Assembly (NCBI GenBank): GCA_023391285.1
Contig: JAEWBF010000133.1
Span: forward strand, 102,062-166,061
Source: Verrucomicrobiota bacterium
GTDB taxonomy: Bacteria; Verrucomicrobiota; Verrucomicrobiia; Opitutales; Opitutaceae
Direction of reading: 5' to 3'
Length of the DNA stretch: 64,000 bases
The translations under genes were made by a program, and so were the position numbers. This document shows positions 21,301 through 25,669 of this stretch, in pieces. Below the pieces are notes generated by a model. The model was not told the DNA's origin. It ran no database searches and worked only from the letters and a program-made list of their open reading frames with translations. How positions within the stretch are numbered: position 1 is the stretch's first letter; each line of letters begins with the position of its first letter.

Positions 21301-22936
21301 TTCGTCGAACGACGGCGGTGTGAATGTGGGCTACCGTTATGACGGAGCGAACCGTTTGGAGCATGTGGACGACACGTCGACCGGCCTGCCGGTCCGCACG
21401 ACGAGCTACACCTACAATGCCAACGGTTCCTTGCAGTCGGTCACGTATCCGAACGCGGTGGTGCACACGTATGGCTACGATGCGCTGAATCGCCTGCGGA
21501 TGTTGAACATCTCTTCCGGCGCCACAGCGCTCCATGCCTACGACTACAAACTGCGAGCGAGCGGACATCGCAGGCAAGTCGTCGAAGGCGCCCGAACGAT
21601 CACCTACACCTACGACGCACTTTATCGCCTGACCGACGAGTCGCGAGTGGGCGACGGCAACGGCAACAACGGCGCGATTGGTTACACCTTGGACAAGGTC
21701 GGAAACAGGAGCGCGCGTCTGTCGTCGGTCGCCGGGATTCCGAATCAAACGAACACCTTCAACGCCCGCGACTGGCTCGACGGCGACACCTACACCGCGA
21801 ACGGGAGCACGCAAATCGGGGGAACGGCTCTCGGTGAGCCGCTGGGAACGGATGCATATGATTTCGAAGAGCGTTTGATCGTGCGGACGAAAGCGGATGG
21901 AAGCACGATCAACCTCAGCTACGACGCGGATGGTATTCGAATCGCCAAGACGCTGCTCGATGCTTCAGCCCAGCCCACGTCGATCACAAGCTGGCTGGTC
22001 GATACGAACAACCTGACAGGTTACGCGCAGGTCTTCGAGGAGCGGGTCACCACCGCGAGCGGTGAGACGCTCCGCGTCTACACCTACGGCTCCGACCTGA
22101 TCAGTCAGGCGGTGGCGCTCAACGACGGCGCGTCAACGCTGCACTACTTCGTTTACGACGGCCACGGCAGCGTCCGCGAACTTTCCAATCATGCAGGCGA
22201 AATCACCGACCGCTATGACTACGATGCGTTCGGGAATCTGATCTTCGGGTCTGGAGCGACGGACAATGCGTATCAGTATTGCGGGGAGCAGTATGACTTC
22301 GATCTCGAACTCTACTTTTTGCGTGCGCGTTATTTTACTTCGAACGGGGGTAGATTCTGGTCTTTAGACAGTTACGAGGGAGCGAATACGGATCCTGCGT
22401 CGCTGCACAAGTATGCATATGCGGCGGCCAGCCCTGTGATGTTCGTCGATCCGAGCGGGCACATGTCCTTGGTCGAGACCAGCGTCGCGGCTCAAATACA
22501 CGCGAATAACCAGCGGATAGCGGTTCCAAATGCGATCCAGCGTTATAGGCACGCCCGTAAAGGGCTGTGTGCTATAGCGGCGACCGCCCTAACGAATGGC
22601 CATCATATCCTTCCGGTCTTCCTTGGCGCGAAACGTCGAGGAGGAAAATTCGATCCGAATGTCAGTGACATACCTCGGAACTTCCACAACGACTTGCACA
22701 GGCTCCTTAACGCTAGCTTGGCTCTGATGGGGCTCCCGGCAGATCGAGCGGGAAAAGAAATTTTCGAGGAGATAGTTGGGAGCGCCGCAACCAAGCCGGT
22801 AATCACTCGTGTCTTGCGCCACATTTATAAAGTATGGGACAAAGAGTGCGCTCCCAAGATTCCTGCTCCTCCGCTATCTCCCTTGCTTGAACGTCAATTG
22901 AAGAACGGCGAATGGGACTTTCTTTGGGATGATTGA
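9350..22936 (+). CDS. Giant secreted Rhs-family polymorphic toxin with adhesin-like modules
   Basis: About 4,528 residues. The ATG at 9350 is chosen because it starts a Sec signal peptide (MKSRYAWPLWLLVFSSIVAG, cleavage near residue 25). Order of parts: a beta-solenoid-like region with about ten LTLNG-type turns (residues 30-290); nine cadherin-like repeats ending in VNDAP-type linkers (about 297-1112); a PKD-like domain split by an inserted domain (about 1130-1350) and a second PKD-like domain (to about 1519); four LamG-Ig units (1520-2780); two Ig-like domains (to about 2985); then an Rhs shell with YD repeats (about 3000-4300), the Rhs core (RARYFTSNGGRFWSLD and the DPSGH boundary near 4370) and a variable C-terminal toxin. 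Rhs proteins encapsulate and deliver C-terminal toxins. I see no LPXTG, T9SS or T6SS marker, so the export and delivery route is open. Confidence 0.92.
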   Translation: MKSRYAWPLWLLVFSSIVAGHGLRAQELGTALVRHAPSINGRVEGSVQQMMPESVTLNGGAVVTQDLLIPGSPSVRLNGRPAYAGTVEGSGNASPANHQVTLNGNASLRHVVRRTNPVTLPNVMAPLAPTGTRNVIINSSGQSPGSFSTLRHLTLNGNAGQVAVPPGAYGDFTANAGSGFTLGVSGSTQPSIYHFHKLTLNGQSQLKVSGPVIVTVAQGLTGNGSVGVADQPGWLTLNIRSGGLTLNGGSRFYGHVNAPNGTIIINGNSQLIGGVAADRLTLNGGALLRLVSAAPANRAPVALNQNVNTNEDASVTVTLSATDPDEDDLTYIIVNGPTYGSISGSGPVVTYTPTANFHGADSFTFKANDREEDSNLATVSITVAPVNDRPTAESITVQATEDGSTGVVLLGRDADGDALGYEIITSPRHGHLSGLAPSLIYTPEADYHGSDEFTYVSKDGALRSEPAVVSISVAPVNDAPRAEESTFAVEEDGSTAIVLVGIDIDGDALTFEVQTAPQHGVLTGTAPHLTYAPQPDFSGTDHFTFSVFDGLAHSESATISIHVTNRNDAPIAHDASAVTAEDSAVEVVLSGHDPDGDALAFFVVTAPQHGTLTGTAPQLTYMPEPHFNGSDRFTFRVRDSSGVDSNLATATVLVEPVNDAPVAHSQELVTDEDTRIEITLAGSDVEGGSLTFSLVTLPQHGSIEGAGAEITYTPAANYSGEDSFAFVVNDGELSSAPATISVSVVAVNDAPVALEGSGSLSEDTSLELTLEAGDVEGASLSFSIQIPPEHGTIQPLVGMPGGYLYTPDPDYHGLDSFVFTAKDGELESAPAMFQLIISGINDAPEARSLELVGPQDTPIDFSLAGFDADGDELIYTIITPPTQGTLAGAAPHFTYSPAFNYRGHDALEFVVSDGELQSSVAVVRFTLTPVEHPPVANNGSAVVDEDAAIDLVLVASDLDGDTLIYTIVKAPERGTLEGAGAGWRYVPELNFNGTDHFQFKVSDGGRESDIADFEITVMPVNDAPIAIDRAVLVEANSTVEIQLRGEDIDGDEIEFIVVDPPVHGSLTGSGGVLVYIPAHGYVGSDSFTFVASDGRATSADAATVSIVVSGPLNQPPVVDAGLDATAAFGASAEVKPFSNIILNHDEWTLTDQGFASSASAGQFALNLAKWFTGGRPGKFLAYTNTMPGSVSYAYTGTALRAAMEGAGHTWVTSSTIPFTLENLRQFDAVFLCANQVDNSVLIDYVNAGGSVYISAGTKVCGCDADVEAGWYATFLNAFGLAYGYPYNQVRGTLPVSSEHPIFEGLSTLYYDNGNPVIVLDWESPLTSVVNVFQGKNLMALYSRSGLVATAVLTGSVADDGLPEGSALAYRWVKLDGPGFVHFEDVEALTTEANFTVPGVYTLQLSASDGEHTAVDTVVVTVERNEAPQVFAGVDAMVRSTAESFQLQAVASDDGIPRGGELILQWRLLNGPGEVVFDDASLLRPTVLFSAEGIYILELTASDGHLESSSFTTIRVGVRSPSVPEGISAWWPANGHAREVVHDEQPLRVQQSKVKYASGRVSLAFDFDGVERFWKTDAGPSTAIGADEDSEGATVEFWLNMADHQTDRAIFSWRNGPYLRTSYYSQRLFLSWGRPGGTDVIESGEVLTAGSWSHCAVTYDRASGIARIYHNGVLQNEKVIGSFLLPTSDEFSVGWRSGNNLFKGQIDEVTLYNRSLTPEEIGTIYRAGSSGKIFVGGNSAPQVSAGPDVAVASPSDVVLLAARLTDDGKPAGARVDWRWTKISGPGEVEFAVEAGSLPDSPETTARFSEPGLYSLQLESDDGAYGAKDLVEVRVGQFYPASLPSDVSAWWPGNGNSIEVRSGHAAMPWNVPEFADGLVGMAFDVDGADDYWRASAAPGLAVGSTASSLGATIELWMRLTDLQSDRAIFSWIDGPYLRTSYYSQRVNVGWGKMGGGDVFETGNILTAGVWTHCAATYDRASGIARLYVNGVLQNERAIGSFALPTTGDVLIGTRSGEKRFKGQLDEVTLYDRALSPAEIGAIYQSGSAGKMPLATTTPLIVSAGPDIAVRDVSAPAALTAHFALGDGSLDVAANWSWSKVSGPGDVTFEVTNGDLSASPATNAWFTASGIYLLKLEGRDHSRAVSDLVEVRVGQLYPAELPEDARAWWSGNGTSVEAYSQQEATAWNLAGFGDGHVSHGFVLDGIDDRWTASNPTYAVGSSENSAGASIEFWFNMADFERDRGIVSWSGGPVLRTNYYSTRLHVGWGKPGGGDTMETGNILKVGVWTHCVATYNRATGLASLYVNGVAEVSRNIGSFALPTTGTFSIGAAAGVSPFKGKLDEVTLYDRPLTPAEVGTLFEAGSKGKPPASENSGPMVFAHPNVATASANDTVHLEATVQDDGLPANSSVTWRWISFSGPAGAVIATPAGTLPDAPSSSVTFSSPGLYLFRVEADDGSKVDSDIMEVRVGQSYPDGLPTDARAWWKANGNAAESFTGIVATRRNLPTLTDGYVGQAFTLPGSGSWTTTAPEFAVGSTPESAGATIELWLNMADHERDRAILSWASGPYLRTNYYSQRLYVAWGKPGGGDALETGGLLQAGQWTHCAATYDRSSGLARLYINGVERVSKNIGSFLLPTTGEFAMGSMSGQSSFKGKLDEVTLYDRALTPAEIAAIYQAGTAGKPDVMVNAAPHVAASVGGAAIAGTPVLLSGVASDDGLPNPPGTLIYEWTQVDGPGAVAFGSADQLSTTASFPVAGVYSVQFSANDSEKSASTTLQVVVEAPPSAPPAIIFEEPADGASLPASTTFELVVQASDSDGTITRVEFFQDGVKLGEQTAPELNKPTTYFWPVAGGLPVGSYTFTARAHDNTGVSADAPPIAIQVVTDAGPPVAAIFTPAADARVSGPVEFTGVIDSRLLKRWVLEYRLKAPQGGAVEPWTAFASGTNSVGEGEVPAALGTFDPTVLINGLYEVRLAATDTSGRTVIDGPLGLLVEGNMKIGAFALAFEDLNIPAPGIPISITRTYDSRDARVGDFGPGWRIALNNIRVQKNRHLGDAWWQTPQEGSGIQFYDVLPIDERIVTIAFPDGETHRFRAGALVKNRPGDPDYRSFGVVVRRGKYRFYPIGDTTSTLEPLNAANVLAEDFWIEGTGDQDLRADDPTADPFADTFDTSRFRLTTRDGTVFILDEALGLLEMRDLNGNRLTVERDAQNRVARLVSTQPAPSGVITTAVVIHRDATGRVDYIRDPAGNDLDYTYDAEGRLETFTDRELNVTQFRYENDAFPHYLTRIIDPRGVAALRSEFDENGRLIKQIDAEGKETVFDRGIDSTGRFEKIVDRLGKETTYYYDERGNVTLKIDPLGAQTSYSYYPDTDRVKFEVDHYGNVKSFAYDPRGNVIAETLGASTSEDPANPSTGYTTRTSYNDRSAPTQMTDPDGRVQTFNYDPATNNLLTHTIGAGGASPATTSYTYYSDGTLHTVTDALGTVTTHTYNNSYSSAAYPGAVKEVVATVTAGSTVWRTTRTLHDAQENQVAQIVTRTLPDGSVEDVITRFVYDRENRLAATIHPDGRVSETRYTSFGQEAKSILWQSVADYQSADDARARTTSYGYDSRGNRVSTTYPDGSSETMHFDAENRKAWSEDQRGFRTTFEYDDAGRLRFTIFPDATSSDGTDNPRAETRNDLIGRVTHQIDEAGSVTEFTYENNCGCAMRRREMIQHVGSMELVTTYEYDRAGNVRFVTDPRGNVTETRYDDHGRATRVIHPATDEHPATQTETRYDALGRRVAALDQEGKITRYRYDPLGRLIEVRQYLDPSKAASDAEFTLDVTDASVVSTRYSYDELGNQRTQTDALGRVTTYWTDGMGRRTKRILPKDAGEASALEETLRYDTWGNLWQRTDFAGYTTTFSYDELNRLTSKSADPAHPSRVFSHAIARIDYDYDPNGARTAAQTYDASGTLLYSEATPRDERGRIDYKDTDAGQLDYSYHANGLLKDVVSSNDGGVNVGYRYDGANRLEHVDDTSTGLPVRTTSYTYNANGSLQSVTYPNAVVHTYGYDALNRLRMLNISSGATALHAYDYKLRASGHRRQVVEGARTITYTYDALYRLTDESRVGDGNGNNGAIGYTLDKVGNRSARLSSVAGIPNQTNTFNARDWLDGDTYTANGSTQIGGTALGEPLGTDAYDFEERLIVRTKADGSTINLSYDADGIRIAKTLLDASAQPTSITSWLVDTNNLTGYAQVFEERVTTASGETLRVYTYGSDLISQAVALNDGASTLHYFVYDGHGSVRELSNHAGEITDRYDYDAFGNLIFGSGATDNAYQYCGEQYDFDLELYFLRARYFTSNGGRFWSLDSYEGANTDPASLHKYAYAAASPVMFVDPSGHMSLVETSVAAQIHANNQRIAVPNAIQRYRHARKGLCAIAATALTNGHHILPVFLGAKRRGGKFDPNVSDIPRNFHNDLHRLLNASLALMGLPADRAGKEIFEEIVGSAATKPVITRVLRHIYKVWDKECAPKIPAPPLSPLLERQLKNGEWDFLWDD
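10240..12690 (+). repeat. Nine tandem cadherin-like / Ig-like repeats within the Rhs protein
   Basis: Nine units of about 90 residues, each with an EDxS/T start, a D(P/A/V)(D/E)GD calcium-binding-like motif, a P.HG.L turn, a YTP..(N/D)(F/Y).G.D.F.(F/Y) core and a VNDAP linker. Units are clearly diverged from each other, so this is an old expansion. Such domains usually form extended, calcium-stiffened stalks. Confidence 0.88.
13909..17690 (+). repeat. Four tandem LamG-Ig units within the Rhs protein
   Basis: Four copies with a period of about 950 bases. Each contains a concanavalin-like LamG domain (AWW..NG, ATxEFW/ELW, YLRT(S/N)YYS, HC(A/V)(A/V)TY, DEVTLY.R.L(T/S)P) followed by a PKD/Ig-like domain. 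LamG domains commonly bind glycans. Copies differ at many positions, which argues against an assembly artefact. Confidence 0.88.
22470..22933 (+). other. C-terminal toxin tip, HNH/Endo VII-like (GHH type)
   Basis: About 155 residues after the Rhs core boundary. The motif NGHHILPVFLG is followed about 25 residues later by FHNDLH, the His pattern of the HNH/Endonuclease VII toxin superfamily (AHH/GHH/SHH variants). A nuclease is therefore likely, but catalytic assignment rests on this motif only. The tip is immediately followed by, and overlaps, the candidate immunity gene. Confidence 0.6.
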
Positions 22937-23621
22937 AATGAATTCTGATCGACTGCAAGAGATCGTAGGCCATGCCTCGAGGTTCGGGCATCTTGAAACC
23001 AAGGCGGCTCCATTTCTTCGATCGCTTTTCTTACTCAAGGAAGAGCTGGGGGAAGTGGCTGGACGTAACTCCGTTCAATATCTGACTTTGGAGGAGTCGC
23101 TGGCCTACGAAGCAGGCATGATTCGGAAGTTGGTAAAACCCTTACTTGTCCACTCCGAGAGTATCGCTATCGCCGACGCCAGCCCTTCTCACCCTCTACT
23201 TGAAGATGGCCGGTGTAAATGGACCACGCTCAGCAAAAGAATTAAGATTGGTAAACCCAATCTTTGGATGTTCGACGACCATACGGACTTTTTTTTAGAG
23301 CGAAATAAGGAGGCTAAAAGGGCGGTGATCTTTGTTCTAGATCCTCGAGCGTTTATTACAAAAATCGACATGGGCGGACTATGCGATCCGTTGGTGAATG
23401 GAACCATAGAACGGGCACTGCCAAGGTATGTTTTGGATTACGTAAAGACCGTGTCTTCCCAGCTGAAAATGTCAGTGGTCTTTCATCGCCGAGGGATCGA
23501 TGGTTGTTTGCTGTTCTTTCCAGTTGAGATCGCCGGCGAACTTGTGCCCACAATTTTGTCCGGCGCCACACGCAGCATCAATTTATATAATGAGCCGCCG
23601 CCGGCTAACGGCGGGTTGTAG
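22929..23621 (+). CDS. Candidate cognate immunity protein for the Rhs toxin
   Basis: 230 residues, no signal peptide or membrane segment, so cytoplasmic. The start at 22929 overlaps the toxin stop by 8 bases; an alternative ATG at 22938 lies just after that stop. I do not recognise the family. The assignment comes from position: in Rhs loci the gene directly downstream of the variable tip nearly always encodes the immunity protein. The gene is visibly AT-richer than its neighbours (for example around 23286-23350), as expected for a swapped-in tip/immunity module. It ends in EPPPANGGL, and the DNA at the stop can form a small GC hairpin. Confidence 0.7.
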   Translation: MIEMNSDRLQEIVGHASRFGHLETKAAPFLRSLFLLKEELGEVAGRNSVQYLTLEESLAYEAGMIRKLVKPLLVHSESIAIADASPSHPLLEDGRCKWTTLSKRIKIGKPNLWMFDDHTDFFLERNKEAKRAVIFVLDPRAFITKIDMGGLCDPLVNGTIERALPRYVLDYVKTVSSQLKMSVVFHRRGIDGCLLFFPVEIAGELVPTILSGATRSINLYNEPPPANGGL

Positions 23622-23933
23622 CTGCGTGCATTGGCAGAGGTTATGCTAAGGTGCCGCGCAAGCGGCCGATTTGTTGATATCGCAGCTTACCATCGCCTGT
23701 GGGTCATCGACAAATCGTGCAGCGAACGTAAGATTCCGATGATCAGGGGGCGTGCCGAATAGAAAAGTCGGTGTGTTTAAGGTGTCACTAGGTTATCCTA
23801 CTTGGAAGCTGAAGAGTGGGAGAGCCTCCTTCTAATCCTGCGATTGTGGAATTTCGGATTCGAAGCGGCGTCGGCGGTTAGCTGATTTTGATGTGAGCCT
23901 CGACAAAGGATATCGCCCGCGCACGTTGCGGGC
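23622..23933. other. Intergenic stretch after the immunity gene
   Basis: 312 bases of lower GC than the surroundings. No open frame, RNA gene or repeat is supported. It could be debris of earlier toxin/immunity modules, but I see no direct match to the Rhs tip. Confidence 0.4.
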
Positions 23934-25466
23934 ATGGGCATGGAGATTAAGGCGCGGGATTTGATTGCGGCGGGGTGGCGCGAAGAGGCGCGGCTGGGGG
24001 CGGTGTTGAAGCGCGCGCGGGAGTTGGAGGGGACGGGGCTGGATCGGGAAGGAGTCTTTGCGGCGTTGGAGGTGGATTATCCCAAGGAGGCGAGGCGGGT
24101 GGAGCTGCGGAAGGCACCCCTGGCGTTTACGGAAGCAGTGGAGGCGGAGACGCCGGCGGAGGTGGCAAGTGTGGCGGCGTCGCGGGCTCGGATGACGGAG
24201 CTGTTGCACGTGCCGGTGATCAAGCGCGGTAGTTTGATGCCGGATACGTGTCCGGCGGGCGTGGGGCCGGCGACGATTCCGGTGGGCGGGGCGATTGAGG
24301 CGGAGAATGCGATTTTACCGGGCGCGCATTCGGCGGATATCTGTTGTTCGATGTTCGCGAGTTTCTTTGCGGACAATCATCCGGTGACGGAGCTGATGGA
24401 TCAGCTGTGGGCGTCGACCCACTTTGGGGCGGGTGGGCGTCCGCGGGGGAAGCAGATGTATCACACGATGCTCGAGGAGCCGGTGTGGGAGAATCCGTTT
24501 TTGTCGGGGCTGCAGAACCGCGCGCGGGAGTTCCTGGGCACGCAGGGGGACGGAAATCATTTCGCGTATATCGGTCGGGTGGAGTTTTCGCCCGAGCAGC
24601 AGCGCGCGATTGCGCGAGCGGGACATGCGGAGCTGGCGGAGGCGATCGAGCGGCGCGGCGGAGCGTTTCACGTGCTCGTGACACATCATGGTTCGCGCGG
24701 GTTGGGCGCGGATCTCTACAAACGCGGGATGATCGCGGCGGATTTGTGGGTGCGGCAGAATGCCGTGAGCATTCCGGCGGCGGCGGCGTGGTTGCCGGGG
24801 GACTCGCAGGAGGGGCGCGCGTATTGGGAGGCGCTGCAATTTGTCTCGCGGTGGACGCGGGTGAATCACGCGCTCATCCACGATGAATTTTTGCATCGGA
24901 TCGGACAGCGGGCATTGGCGCAGGTGGGCAACGAGCACAATTTCGTGTGGAAGCGCGGGGACTCGTTTTATCACGGCAAGGGTGCGACGCCGGCGTGGAA
25001 GGATGCGGACGGGCGGCCGTTGCTCGGGCTTATTCCGCTGAATATGGCGCGAGAGATCTTGATCGTGTTGGGCGGAGACAACGACGAGTTCCTGTCGTTT
25101 GCGCCGCATGGCGCGGGACGGAATTTGTCGCGGAAGGCGATGCTGGCGCCGTATCGCGATGCCGATGGCGAGATCGATCCGGGGCGCGTGAAGGAAGTGC
25201 TCGCGGAAACGACGGGCGGGTTGGATATCCGCTGGTATAACGGCGCGCCGGATTTGTCGGAGTCGCCGCTCGGCTACAAGGACGCGACGAAGGTGAAGGC
25301 GCAAATCGAGAAGTTCGGCTTGGCGACGGTGGTCGGAGAGATTCAGCCGCTCGGGTGCATCATGGCGGGCGAGGCGGCGGAGCCGGCGTGGATGAAGAAA
25401 CGACGGGAGAAGCGGGCGGCGAGCAAGGCGGCGCGGCGGGAGTGGGTGGCGGAGAATGAGGAATGA
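23934..25466 (+). CDS. rtcB: RtcB-family RNA ligase
   Basis: 510-residue member of the RtcB family, which joins RNA 2',3'-cyclic phosphate or 3'-phosphate ends to 5'-OH ends using GTP and Mn2+. Family motifs are present in order: a metal-binding region around GAHSADICCSMF, LGTQGDGNHF, HHGSRGLG, KGATPAWKDADG and the guanylated-histidine motif HGAGRNLSR. It is longer than E. coli RtcB (408 residues) and has an N-terminal extension (KARDLIAAGWREEARLGAVL) and a basic C-terminal tail, as in the more distant RtcB subgroups. ATGs at 23934 and 23940 are both possible. No archease or rtcA lies next to it, so its RNA substrate cannot be read from context. Confidence 0.85.
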   Translation: MGMEIKARDLIAAGWREEARLGAVLKRARELEGTGLDREGVFAALEVDYPKEARRVELRKAPLAFTEAVEAETPAEVASVAASRARMTELLHVPVIKRGSLMPDTCPAGVGPATIPVGGAIEAENAILPGAHSADICCSMFASFFADNHPVTELMDQLWASTHFGAGGRPRGKQMYHTMLEEPVWENPFLSGLQNRAREFLGTQGDGNHFAYIGRVEFSPEQQRAIARAGHAELAEAIERRGGAFHVLVTHHGSRGLGADLYKRGMIAADLWVRQNAVSIPAAAAWLPGDSQEGRAYWEALQFVSRWTRVNHALIHDEFLHRIGQRALAQVGNEHNFVWKRGDSFYHGKGATPAWKDADGRPLLGLIPLNMAREILIVLGGDNDEFLSFAPHGAGRNLSRKAMLAPYRDADGEIDPGRVKEVLAETTGGLDIRWYNGAPDLSESPLGYKDATKVKAQIEKFGLATVVGEIQPLGCIMAGEAAEPAWMKKRREKRAASKAARREWVAENEE

Positions 25467-25669
25467 GGAGGAGTCGCCCGCGAAACACGCTAAAGGGCGC
25501 GAAAATGGAAGGTGGGAGAATGGCCGCAAAGAGGCGCAAGAGGCGCAAAAAAGCGGTTTCAGTTTGGGGAATTTGTTCGCGACTTTCGCGTGTTTAGCGG
25601 GCGGGCTTTGGGATATATAGGATTGCTGTGAGGGGTGAGGCGGAGAGCGTGAGCGCACCCCTTACCCCT
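25467..25669. repeat. Intergenic repeats between rtcB and the ADOP gene
   Basis: Contains one CGAAACACGC-type element (about 25482-25507) and one GCCGCAAAGAGGCGC-type element (about 25520-25552), each also found at many other intergenic sites in this window. Confidence 0.75.

Noticed and set aside
24315..25658. Minus-strand open frame opposite rtcB
   Set aside because: Arg/His-rich complement of the ligase gene; no recognisable features.
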